Assembly: GCA_031289875.1 (NCBI GenBank)
Contig: JAITOO010000163.1
Location: forward strand, 1 to 10,629
Direction of reading: 5' to 3'
Length of the DNA stretch: 10,629 nt
Origin: Flavobacteriaceae bacterium
GTDB lineage: Bacteria; Bacteroidota; Bacteroidia; Flavobacteriales; Weeksellaceae
Shown: in pieces, positions 1-6,800 of the stretch
Numbering within the stretch: position 1 is the first letter of the stretch
How the letters are laid out: every line of letters starts with the position of its first letter
Program-made: the position numbers and the translations under genes
The notes under the pieces: model-generated
The model's database searches: none
The model's input: only the letters and a program-made list of their open reading frames with translations
Told to the model about the DNA's origin: nothing

Positions 1-1
1 T

Positions 2-154
2 TTGTTAAAAACATCGGAAATCTATGACAGCCTAACATACCATTTGGAAATACATCTTTTCTGTGAAAATCAAGAAAAAGCAGAAAATTTAGTTAAAAAA
101 ACAATAAATTTAAACTCAAAAAGTTATTTAATTGCTTTTAACTTTCAAAAATAA
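2..154 (+). CDS. C-terminal tail of an unidentified protein (5' end outside window)
   Basis: One frame is open from the first bases of the window to a TAA at 152-154, about 50 codons. The translated tail is polar and helix-like (for example ENQEKAENLVKKTINLN) and ends in AFNFQK. The other two forward frames and the reverse frames carry stops in this stretch, and 50 open codons is more than expected by chance in such AT-rich DNA. I do not recognise the family; the short charged helical character could suit a helical-repeat end, but that is a guess. If real, its last codons overlap the bamD promoter, and its stop codon overlaps the first base of the upstream in-frame ATG at 154. Confidence 0.4.
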   Translation: MLKTSEIYDSLTYHLEIHLFCENQEKAENLVKKTINLNSKSYLIAFNFQK

Positions 155-164
155 TGTATCTTTG
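132..164 (+). promoter_or_regulatory. Bacteroidota-type promoter for the bamD operon
   Basis: TATCTTTG at 157-164 matches the Bacteroidota -7 consensus TAnnTTTG exactly. A TTG at 132-134 can serve as the -33 element, with a spacer of 22 bases, slightly longer than the usual 19-21. The start point would fall about 4-7 bases after 164, which is just before or at the ATG at 172, so the transcript would be almost leaderless. This also argues against the upstream in-frame ATG at 154, which lies inside the promoter. Confidence 0.65.
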
Positions 165-171
165 CAGACTG

Positions 172-1059
172 ATGAAAAAAACAACCTTAATACTGCTGGC
201 ATCATTGCTCGTTTTTGCGGGCTGTGAAAGAGAATTTAATCAGGCGATGAAAAGCACCGATAAAGACAAGATTCTCAAAACCGCCGATAATTTCTATAAT
301 AAGAAAAAATATAAACAGGCAATTTCGCTCTACGAATACGCCGTGAAATTTGTAGTCGGCACAGACGAGGCTCCCGAAGTGGCTTACAAAAGTGCCTATG
401 CCAACTATTACGACAAAAACTACCGCCTTGCAGCACATCAGTTTAAAAATTTTGCCGTTTCATACGCCAAAGACCCTCGGGCGGAAGAGGTTTCCTACAT
501 AGCTACGCAGTGCTACTACTTGGATTCGCCCCGCTACGATTTAGATCAAACCAACACGCATGATGCGATACGGGAATTGCAGAATTTCATTGACAACTAT
601 CCCAATTCCGATAAAATTTCGGAATGCAACAAACAAATGGACGAACTGAACATGAAATTGCAGAAAAAAGCCTTTGAAAACGCCAAAACGCTTTATAAAA
701 TTACCGAATACAAAGCGGCAGTCGTGGCTTTTGACAATGTATTGAACGACTATCCGGACACAAGTTTGAAAGAAGACATTTCGATATACGGATTTCGTTC
801 CAGAACCGAACTGGCGATTAATTCCATTTATGCACTGCAAGACGAGAGAATCAATGACGCACAGACAGCGTACAAAAATCTCATCACCTTGTATCCTGAT
901 TATCAACAACTTAACGAAGTTGAGAGATTGAACGACCGACTGACCAATGCCCGCAAAAAATACATTGAAACTACGCAGACTTTGGAAGAACTGAAAAAAA
1001 CGCAAGAAGCAAAACAAGCCGAAACACAGGCAAAAGAAGAAGCAACAAAACAAAAATAA
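172..1059 (+). CDS. bamD: Outer membrane protein assembly factor BamD (lipoprotein)
   Basis: BamD is the essential lipoprotein partner of BamA in the BAM complex, which folds beta-barrel proteins into the outer membrane; it sits on the periplasmic face. The protein starts with a lipoprotein signal, MKKTTLILLASLLVFAGC, with the lipidated Cys at residue 18. TPR-like helical repeats follow: YNKKKYKQAISLYEYA near residue 42, then the NYRLAAHQFKNF, YKAAVVAFDNVLNDYP and DAQTAYKNLITLYP segments. The length, 295 residues, is usual for Bacteroidota BamD. The last ~35 residues form a lysine/glutamate/glutamine-rich tail, probably a helix or disordered. I chose the ATG at 172 over the in-frame ATG at 154 because the latter adds MYLCRL before a good signal peptide and lies in the promoter. 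It is the first gene of a compact run ending with recN. Confidence 0.93.
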   Translation: MKKTTLILLASLLVFAGCEREFNQAMKSTDKDKILKTADNFYNKKKYKQAISLYEYAVKFVVGTDEAPEVAYKSAYANYYDKNYRLAAHQFKNFAVSYAKDPRAEEVSYIATQCYYLDSPRYDLDQTNTHDAIRELQNFIDNYPNSDKISECNKQMDELNMKLQKKAFENAKTLYKITEYKAAVVAFDNVLNDYPDTSLKEDISIYGFRSRTELAINSIYALQDERINDAQTAYKNLITLYPDYQQLNEVERLNDRLTNARKKYIETTQTLEELKKTQEAKQAETQAKEEATKQK

Positions 1060-1093
1060 CACTTTATAACCATCAAAAACATACATTAAAGAG

Positions 1094-1414
1094 ATGAATT
1101 TAAAAGATTTAAAAGCTCCGCTCAATACCAAGACTTTTAACCGAGATGTCATCGAAGAAAAAGTCGGGAGTATCTATGAAGCTATCGTAATTTTGGGAAA
1201 AAGAGCAGAACAGGTGAACACCATCATAAAGAACGATTTGAATCAAAAATTGGACGAATTTGCCTCAAACAGTGACACTTTGGACGAAGTTTTTGAAAAT
1301 AGGGAACAAATTGAAGTTTCCAAATATTACGAAAAACTTCCTAAACCATCTTTGATTGCTATTCAAGAATGGCTGGATAACGACATATATTTCAGAAGAA
1401 CCGATTCTGAGTAA
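1094..1414 (+). CDS. rpoZ: DNA-directed RNA polymerase omega subunit (Bacteroidota type)
   Basis: The omega subunit (the Rpb6/RpoZ fold) helps assemble and stabilise RNA polymerase by clamping the beta' subunit. The 106-residue protein shows the Bacteroidota form of the family: an N-terminal KAPLNTKTFNRDVIEEKVGS stretch, the core helix YEAIVILGKRAEQVN near residues 29-43, an acidic helix with FENREQIEVSKYYEKLPKPS, and the terminal segment AIQEWLDNDIYFR. This C-terminal part is lineage-specific and absent from the shorter proteobacterial protein. It starts 34 bases after bamD and ends 17 bases before coaBC. The start is preceded by an A-rich stretch with a weak AAAGAG purine run and no strong Shine-Dalgarno sequence, as is normal in this phylum. 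Confidence 0.92.
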   Translation: MNLKDLKAPLNTKTFNRDVIEEKVGSIYEAIVILGKRAEQVNTIIKNDLNQKLDEFASNSDTLDEVFENREQIEVSKYYEKLPKPSLIAIQEWLDNDIYFRRTDSE

Positions 1415-1431
1415 AATTTTATAACTTTTCC

Positions 1432-2643
1432 ATGTCCGTCTTGCAAGAGAAAAAAGTTTTAATTATAGTAACTGCGGGAATTGCCGCATACAAAACGGCG
1501 CATCTTGTAAGACTTTTCATTAAAAAAGGAGCTGAGGTTCAGGTGATTATGACTCCAAATGCACATCATTTCATCACGTCCCTCACGCTTTCTACGCTTT
1601 CTAAAAAACCGGTCTATACAGATTTTTTTGAAAAAGATAACGGACTGTGGAACAGTCATGTAGAGTTGGCGCTCAATGCAGATTATATCGTAGTTGCGCC
1701 TGCAACCTCCAACACCTTGTCTAAAATGGCAAGCGCCGAAGCCGATAATCTCGCTTTGGCAACGTATTTGTCTGCAAAATCTCCTGTATTTTTTGCGCCC
1801 GCAATGGATTTAGACATGTACAAAAACGCTTCCAATCAACATAATATCAGTATTTTACAGAAAAAAGGAGACATCTTTATTCCACCCGCAAGCGGCGAAT
1901 TGGCAAGCGGTCTGGAAGGTGAAGGAAGAATGGCTGAACCCGAAGAAATTGTCGCCTTTATGGAAAATTACATTCGTAAATCGTTGATTTTCTTCGGAAA
2001 GAAAATACTTATTACAGCGGGACCAACCTATGAAGCCATTGACCCTGTGCGGTTTATCGGCAATTATTCTTCGGGAAAAATGGGTTTTGAACTTGCCAAA
2101 GCGGCGGAAAAATTGGGCGCAGAAGTTGTCCTCATTTCGGGAACGACAGCGGAGCAACTGCCGAAGTCTTCTTCTATCGAAAGAATTGATGTTGTTTCTT
2201 CAGCCCAAATGTACAATGCTGTTTTTCAGCATTATGACTACACAGATGTAGCGATTATGTCGGCGGCGGTGGCGGATTACCGTCCCAAAAATGTTTCCAA
2301 AACTAAAATAAAAAAGGACGAAAATACGTTTACTATAGAGTTGGTCAAAAATAAAGATATTTTGCTGACGATGGGCGAGCGGAAGAAAAATCAGTTTTTA
2401 GCAGGTTTTGCTCTGGAAACTGACAGCGAAGAAGAAAATGCGCTTAAAAAGTTAGAAAAGAAGAATTTGGATATAATTATTCTCAATTCTTTGAAAGATA
2501 ATTCGGCGGGATTTCAATTTGATACCAACAAAATCACTATTTTTGACAAGGAAAAAAATCAGACGCAGTTTGAATTAAAATCCAAAGAAAAAGTGGCGGA
2601 AGATATTTTAAATTTCATTCATTCTAAGACACAAAAACATTGA
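1432..2643 (+). CDS. coaBC: Bifunctional phosphopantothenoylcysteine decarboxylase / phosphopantothenate-cysteine ligase
   Basis: It carries out two consecutive steps of coenzyme A synthesis in the cytoplasm: joining 4'-phosphopantothenate to cysteine (CoaB, C-terminal half) and FMN-dependent decarboxylation to 4'-phosphopantetheine (CoaC, N-terminal half). The CoaC half (about 1-180) has the flavoprotein start VTAGIAAYKTAHLVR, a conserved His at 76 in NSHVELA and the VAPATSNTLSKMA loop. The CoaB half (about 190-403) has ILITAGPTYEAIDPVRFI followed by GNYSSGKMG, the AAVADYRP motif and AGFALETD. The 403-residue length is standard. Two CoaC motif positions differ from E. coli: PAMD (Asp126) replaces PAMN, and GELASG (Ser159) stands where ACG carries the catalytic Cys158. 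I believe this is usual in Bacteroidota homologues, but could not check. It lies 17 bases after rpoZ. Confidence 0.95.
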   Translation: MSVLQEKKVLIIVTAGIAAYKTAHLVRLFIKKGAEVQVIMTPNAHHFITSLTLSTLSKKPVYTDFFEKDNGLWNSHVELALNADYIVVAPATSNTLSKMASAEADNLALATYLSAKSPVFFAPAMDLDMYKNASNQHNISILQKKGDIFIPPASGELASGLEGEGRMAEPEEIVAFMENYIRKSLIFFGKKILITAGPTYEAIDPVRFIGNYSSGKMGFELAKAAEKLGAEVVLISGTTAEQLPKSSSIERIDVVSSAQMYNAVFQHYDYTDVAIMSAAVADYRPKNVSKTKIKKDENTFTIELVKNKDILLTMGERKKNQFLAGFALETDSEEENALKKLEKKNLDIIILNSLKDNSAGFQFDTNKITIFDKEKNQTQFELKSKEKVAEDILNFIHSKTQKH

Positions 2644-2645
2644 TT

Positions 2646-3551
2646 ATGAAACGATTAATTTTTTTATTTTTACTGTTGCCCCTTCCCTTTCAAGGGTTTT
2701 CCCAAGAATTATTGGCAGAGGTAACCATTAACTATCAAAAAGTGCAAGGTTCTAATAATCAGGTTTTTGAAACTCTGAAAAAAGCCTTGAAAGATTATAT
2801 CAACAATACCAGTTGGACAAGTACAGGCAACGCTATTCCTGTGCAGGAGCGGATTAAATGCGCTTTCGTCATCGTTGTTACCGAAAAAGCATCTTCCAGT
2901 GGTTACAAAGCGACTCTGCTGGTGCAAGCCTCGCGTCCGGTCTATAATTCCACCTATCTTACGCCCATTTTGAATTATCAGGATTCGGATTTTTCATTTG
3001 ATTATACTGAAAATGAACGGCTTACTTACGATGGACGGCGTTTCAGCGGAAAAAATCTGATTGATGTGATATCCTATTACATTTTCATGATTTTGGGCTA
3101 CGATGCTGATACTTTTTCACCCAAAGGAGGAGATTCTTATTTTACTCAAACACAGAAAATTGCAGATTATTCTATCAATCAAGGGTACAGCGGCTGGAAT
3201 TCTTTTGACGGACCCAAAACACGCGGAAGCCTGATTGCCAATATTATCAGTGATAAGAGCAACACACTGAGGCAGATAGCCTATCAATATCATCGTCAAG
3301 GGTTGGACGTAATGGCGACCAGCGATTTGAAAGGAAAAACCGCTATCGGCAACAGTTTATTGAAGTTAAACGCCTATTCCGACAGTTTTCAATATTATCC
3401 GCTGGACATTTTTCTGACAGCAAAAAAAGACGAAATTGCCAATATTTTTTCGTCGGGACCTGCCGCAAACGTTAATATAACAGAGCTAAAAACATTACTG
3501 CAACGGATTTCACCGATAAATTCCGATATTTGGAACAAAATTAAAAATTAG
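2646..3551 (+). CDS. porD: DUF4835 family protein, type IX secretion-associated PorD
   Basis: This secreted family occurs only in Bacteroidota and regularly sits between coaBC and recN; current naming links it to type IX secretion (PorD), though its molecular role is poorly known. Residues 1-19 form a signal peptide, MKRLIFLFLLLPLPFQGFSQ, with likely cleavage at the FSQ/E junction. The mature protein begins with the family pattern LAEVTINYQKVQGSNNQVFE, followed by LKKALKDYINNTSW and RIKCAFVIVV. A central NLIDVISYYIFMILGYDADTFS and the late YPLDIFLTAKKDEIANIFSSG segment also match my memory of the family. I chose the ATG at 2646, giving 301 residues; a TTG at 2640 in the same frame would overlap the end of coaBC and adds only two residues. 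recN starts 2 bases downstream. The family call is firm; the secretion role is from naming, not from sequence. Confidence 0.85.
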   Translation: MKRLIFLFLLLPLPFQGFSQELLAEVTINYQKVQGSNNQVFETLKKALKDYINNTSWTSTGNAIPVQERIKCAFVIVVTEKASSSGYKATLLVQASRPVYNSTYLTPILNYQDSDFSFDYTENERLTYDGRRFSGKNLIDVISYYIFMILGYDADTFSPKGGDSYFTQTQKIADYSINQGYSGWNSFDGPKTRGSLIANIISDKSNTLRQIAYQYHRQGLDVMATSDLKGKTAIGNSLLKLNAYSDSFQYYPLDIFLTAKKDEIANIFSSGPAANVNITELKTLLQRISPINSDIWNKIKN

Positions 3552-3553
3552 TT

Positions 3554-5206
3554 ATGCTCAGTCATCTGTCGATTAAAAATTATACTTTGATTGATGACCT
3601 GCAAACGGGTTTCCCTGCGGGAATGATCACCGTTACAGGCGAAACGGGAGCAGGAAAATCTATTATTTTAGGCGCTTTAAAATTGGTTTTAGGAGAGCGT
3701 GCCGACACAAAATCTTTGAAAAACCCTGACGAAAAGTCAGTAATTGAAGCGGAATTTCATCTTGACAAACACCGTTTCCCCCCTTTTTTTAAAGAGAATG
3801 ATTTGGATTTTGAGGCGCAGACCCTTATTAGGCGTGAGATTCAACCCTCAGGAAAGTCGCGGGCATTTATCAACGATACGCCTGTAACGTTAGACATTTT
3901 GCAGCAACTTTCTTCTCAACTCATTGATATTCATTCACAATTTGAAACTTCTGATTTACTGAGCGAAAAATATCAGTTGAGACTTTTAGATAATTTTTCA
4001 GGTTTACAACAGACTTTGAAAGAGTATCAGTCTGAATATGAGGAATATATCAAAGAAAAAAAGCAATTTGAACAATTAAAAGAAAAATTGCAGACAGGAA
4101 ATAAGGATTTTGAATATAATCAATTCTTACTCAATGAGTTGAATCAAATCGACTTGGACAAAATTGATTTTCCAAAGTTGGAAGAAGAAGCCAATTTGAT
4201 GAAAAATTCCGAATATTTAGTTCAACTTTTGTCAGAATCACGACAGATTTTGGAAGGTGACGAAGTCGGAATTTCCTCACAAATATACGAGTTAAATTCC
4301 AGATTATCAAAGGGTTCTCAACTTTCTTCTGAGTTGCAAAAAATTTCTGAACGGACGGAAAGTTTAAAATGGGAAATTCAGGATATTTCTTCGGAAATTG
4401 AAAATTTATTGGAAAAATTGGAATTTGACCCGCTTCGCTATGAAACTGTAAACGAGCAGATTAATAAAATCAATTTTTTACTGCAAAAACATCAGGTTCA
4501 GAAACTTTTTGATTTAATTGAAATTAAAAATAAATTGGAGACGGAAACCTCCGATTTTTCGGATTTGGAAGGAAAAATCAAAGTTTCGGAACTGCGATTG
4601 CAGAATCTTTCAGAAAAACTGTCTTCTTATTCCCATTCTTTACATAACAATCGATTGCAAAATATTCCAATTTTAGAGAACAAAATTTTGGAAACTTTGA
4701 TTCGTTTGGGAATGGAGAAATCTCAAATTAAAATAGAACTTTCAGATACAGAGAAATTTACGCCGTTTGGTACAGACCAAATCCGGATTTTATTTACCGC
4801 TAATCTTGGCAAGGAGTTCCAGCCGATTGCCAAAGCCATTTCAGGGGGCGAGCGTTCCCGCGTCATGCTGGCAATAAAGAAGTTAATGGCTGAAAACGAA
4901 GATCTCCCGACCTTGATTTTAGACGAAATTGATACGGGTGTTTCAGGTCGCATCGCTAATGAAATGGGCAGACTGATGAGCGAAATGGGAAAATCCATGC
5001 AACTGATTGTCATTACGCATCTTCCGCAAATTGCTGCCAAAGGAAACGCTCAATTCAAGGTTGAGAAGGGCGAAAAATCAGGAAGCACTTTTACACAAAT
5101 CAGGCAACTTGATGACAGAGAGAGAGTTGAAGAGATTGCCCAACTTATCAGCGGAGAAAGTATTACGGAAAATGCTGTAAATCAAGCAAAAGAGTTGTTT
5201 GATTAA
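3554..5206 (+). CDS. recN: DNA repair protein RecN
   Basis: RecN is an SMC-like ATPase that acts early in recombinational repair of double-strand breaks. The N-terminal MLSHLSIKNYTLIDDL start and the Walker A motif GETGAGKS (residues 29-36) are typical. So is the segment ending in LIDIHSQFE, near residue 125. A long coiled-coil stretch rich in Glu, Lys, Leu and Gln runs from about 145 to 380. The C-terminal ATPase half carries the ABC signature SGGERSRV (from residue 430), the Walker B LILDEIDTGVSG (Asp457-Glu458) and the ITHLPQIAA switch. At 550 residues it matches the usual length (about 550), so it is complete. It begins 2 bases after porD, suggesting co-transcription. No intrinsic terminator is visible in the 88 AT-rich bases after it. 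Confidence 0.96.
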   Translation: MLSHLSIKNYTLIDDLQTGFPAGMITVTGETGAGKSIILGALKLVLGERADTKSLKNPDEKSVIEAEFHLDKHRFPPFFKENDLDFEAQTLIRREIQPSGKSRAFINDTPVTLDILQQLSSQLIDIHSQFETSDLLSEKYQLRLLDNFSGLQQTLKEYQSEYEEYIKEKKQFEQLKEKLQTGNKDFEYNQFLLNELNQIDLDKIDFPKLEEEANLMKNSEYLVQLLSESRQILEGDEVGISSQIYELNSRLSKGSQLSSELQKISERTESLKWEIQDISSEIENLLEKLEFDPLRYETVNEQINKINFLLQKHQVQKLFDLIEIKNKLETETSDFSDLEGKIKVSELRLQNLSEKLSSYSHSLHNNRLQNIPILENKILETLIRLGMEKSQIKIELSDTEKFTPFGTDQIRILFTANLGKEFQPIAKAISGGERSRVMLAIKKLMAENEDLPTLILDEIDTGVSGRIANEMGRLMSEMGKSMQLIVITHLPQIAAKGNAQFKVEKGEKSGSTFTQIRQLDDRERVEEIAQLISGESITENAVNQAKELFD

Positions 5207-5294
5207 AAGATTAAGTTTAATTAGTAAATGCGAATTTAAGAGTTAATTTAAAAAATTATAGAAATCAATATCGAAAATTTTTTTTTCACTCATC

Positions 5295-5942
5295 ATGTCC
5301 GATTTATCCAATAAAAGAAAAAATTACGAGGCAGGCTTCTTCACCGAGTCCGATTTAAAAGAAAATCCAATGGAGCTGTTCCGCGACTGGTTTTTACAGG
5401 CAGACGCTCACCCTCTGATTGCGGAAGCCAATGCCATGTCTGTTTCCACTGTCGAAAACGCTTTAATCCCGCGTACACGCATGGTTTTGCTTAAACAATA
5501 CACTTGGGAAGGATTTATCTTTTATACCAACTATTCAGGCAGGAAAGGCAGCGCAATCGAAGCCAATCCTAATGTCTGCCTGCATTTCTTTTGGACTGCG
5601 CTCGAAAAGCAGGTTATCATCAACGGTACGGCGGAAAAAATCGCTCCTAACCTTTCTGACGGCTATTTCCATTCCCGACCGCGCAAAAGCCAGATTGGAG
5701 CAATTGTTTCCCCTCAAAGCCGTATTATTCCCAACCGAGACTTTCTCGACCAAAAATCAGCCGAATGGGAAGAAAAAACAAAAGATTGGGACGAAATTCC
5801 TCGCCCCGACTATTGGGGAGGCTATCTCGTAAGACCTGCACAGATAGAATTTTGGCAGGGACGACCAAACCGGCTTCATGATAGATTTTTATATACTTTG
5901 CAAAAAGATTTCAACTGGAAAATCGAAAGGCTTGCGCCGTGA
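5295..5942 (+). CDS. pdxH: Pyridoxamine 5'-phosphate oxidase
   Basis: PdxH oxidises pyridoxamine or pyridoxine 5'-phosphate to pyridoxal 5'-phosphate (PLP) with FMN and oxygen. The 215-residue protein is full length. It contains the FMN-binding stretch PRTRMVLLK (59-67), FYTNYSGRKG (76-85), YFHSRPRKSQIGA (124-136) and WGGYLVRP (174-181). The C-terminal substrate segment EFWQGRPNRLHDRF (185-198), with Arg193 and His195, and the hallmark ending ERLAP are also present. It is separated from recN by 88 bases of very AT-rich DNA in which I found no convincing TAnnTTTG box, so whether it has its own promoter is open. Its product, PLP, is the cofactor of the MetB-like enzyme coded further along, but the two are on opposite strands and need not be linked. 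The stop codon is immediately followed by a G+C-richer segment of unclear nature. Confidence 0.96.
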   Translation: MSDLSNKRKNYEAGFFTESDLKENPMELFRDWFLQADAHPLIAEANAMSVSTVENALIPRTRMVLLKQYTWEGFIFYTNYSGRKGSAIEANPNVCLHFFWTALEKQVIINGTAEKIAPNLSDGYFHSRPRKSQIGAIVSPQSRIIPNRDFLDQKSAEWEEKTKDWDEIPRPDYWGGYLVRPAQIEFWQGRPNRLHDRFLYTLQKDFNWKIERLAP

Positions 5943-6168
5943 TGCACAATGCTTTGGAAGCTCATGCCCTCGACGAGCAGGGAATCAATGATATTACAAG
6001 TACGTCTGTTGCAGGCAGTTGCAGCGTTTGGAAAGGGGGTGCCGGAATCTGTTTTTTGGAAACAATGCGATGAAAATTGCCGCTTGGGTCAGCATCTGTT
6101 TGGTGTTCAGTAAATTAGAAACTGTACGAAATCAGGTTTTTTCAGGAAGAGCCTTATGAATCTTTTTG
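5943..6168. other. Convergent intergenic segment, G+C-richer, possible decayed gene fragment
   Basis: This gap lies between the ends of pdxH (plus) and the unnamed minus-strand gene. The part up to about 6110 is visibly richer in G+C than the flanking spacers. A plus-strand ORF starting with ATG at 5942, overlapping the pdxH stop as TGATG, runs 43 codons to a TGA at 6071. Another plus frame is open from 5992 to 6156, and a minus frame without a nearby start is open from 6088 down to 5876. Because several frames are open at once, none can be trusted. I recognise no protein family. No hairpin-plus-T-run terminator is visible for either of the convergent genes. Confidence 0.4.
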
Positions 6169-6798
6169 CTATTTCAAAAATCCTTGATTTCTAATCTGTT
6201 TTTCGATGGAAGCGATGTCTTTGGGAATATTACAGTTAAGCAGCCAATTTACATCTAATTTGTTGTTTATTGCTGTCTGATAGAGATTTTCATTTTGAGA
6301 AATCAATTTTCCCAACGTTTTTATGTCATTGATAAATTCATATTGCAAATCTTCGTGCATTTTATTGAGCAAAACCATGATTTTGAAGATTTTTGCTACA
6401 ATATAAACATTAAACTTATACGATTTTTTAGGCGAAAATTTGTCCAATAAGGGATTAAAATCCGCAAGGCATTTGTTCAACACAAGAAGGTATAAAAATA
6501 CCTCGCCGTATTTGTCCCCTGTAATCTTCACATGTTCGGTGATACTTCCGCTCAAGTCTCTTAAAACCATCATCAATATTCCGGGAGAATAGAAACGCCG
6601 TCTTTCTGATTCCAATTTTTGGTTGATACTTTTGATTTCATCTTTTCTTCTATCTTCTTCGTTGTCAGTGGAAAGCAGTTCAAAATAAAGTTTGTTTGCC
6701 AAAGCCAAATCTCTTTTGAGCAGGCGTAAAATCAGTTTATCTTTTTCCGAATTAGGCAGTAAACTTATGGCTTTTTTAAAATCGTCATCAAATTTCAT
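6169..6798 (-). CDS. Conserved hypothetical protein downstream of homoserine dehydrogenase
   Basis: I do not recognise a named domain. The protein (209 residues) has no signal peptide or clear membrane segment and should be cytoplasmic and mostly helical. Its N-terminus, MKFDDDFKKAISLLP then EKDKLILRLLKRDLALANKL, resembles a type of unnamed protein I recall from flavobacteria. The middle has NQKLESERRRFYS, MVLRDLSGSITEHVKITGDK and YGEVFLYLLVLNKCLADF; the end has NNKLDVNWLLNCNIPKD. The pattern is charged and amphipathic, without Cys/His clusters, nucleotide-binding loops or obvious catalytic motifs. Its start lies 2 bases after the hom stop, so it is almost certainly translated from the same mRNA and would fall under the SAM riboswitch. 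That position is the only clue to its role. Confidence 0.8.
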   Translation of the reverse strand: MKFDDDFKKAISLLPNSEKDKLILRLLKRDLALANKLYFELLSTDNEEDRRKDEIKSINQKLESERRRFYSPGILMMVLRDLSGSITEHVKITGDKYGEVFLYLLVLNKCLADFNPLLDKFSPKKSYKFNVYIVAKIFKIMVLLNKMHEDLQYEFINDIKTLGKLISQNENLYQTAINNKLDVNWLLNCNIPKDIASIEKQIRNQGFLK

Positions 6799-6800
6799 TT

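Noticed and set aside
154..171. Upstream in-frame ATG for bamD adding MYLCRL
   Set aside because: It overlaps the promoter -7 box, so it would not be in the mRNA, and it spoils the lipoprotein signal peptide that starts at 172.
541..1152. Long minus-strand ORF opposite bamD and the rpoZ start
   Set aside because: The product is Phe/Cys/Leu-rich, an antisense artefact of the Lys/Glu/Gln-rich BamD coding sequence, and it conflicts with two well supported genes.
2640..2645. TTG start for porD two codons upstream
   Set aside because: It overlaps the coaBC stop and adds only two residues before a good ATG with a normal signal peptide.
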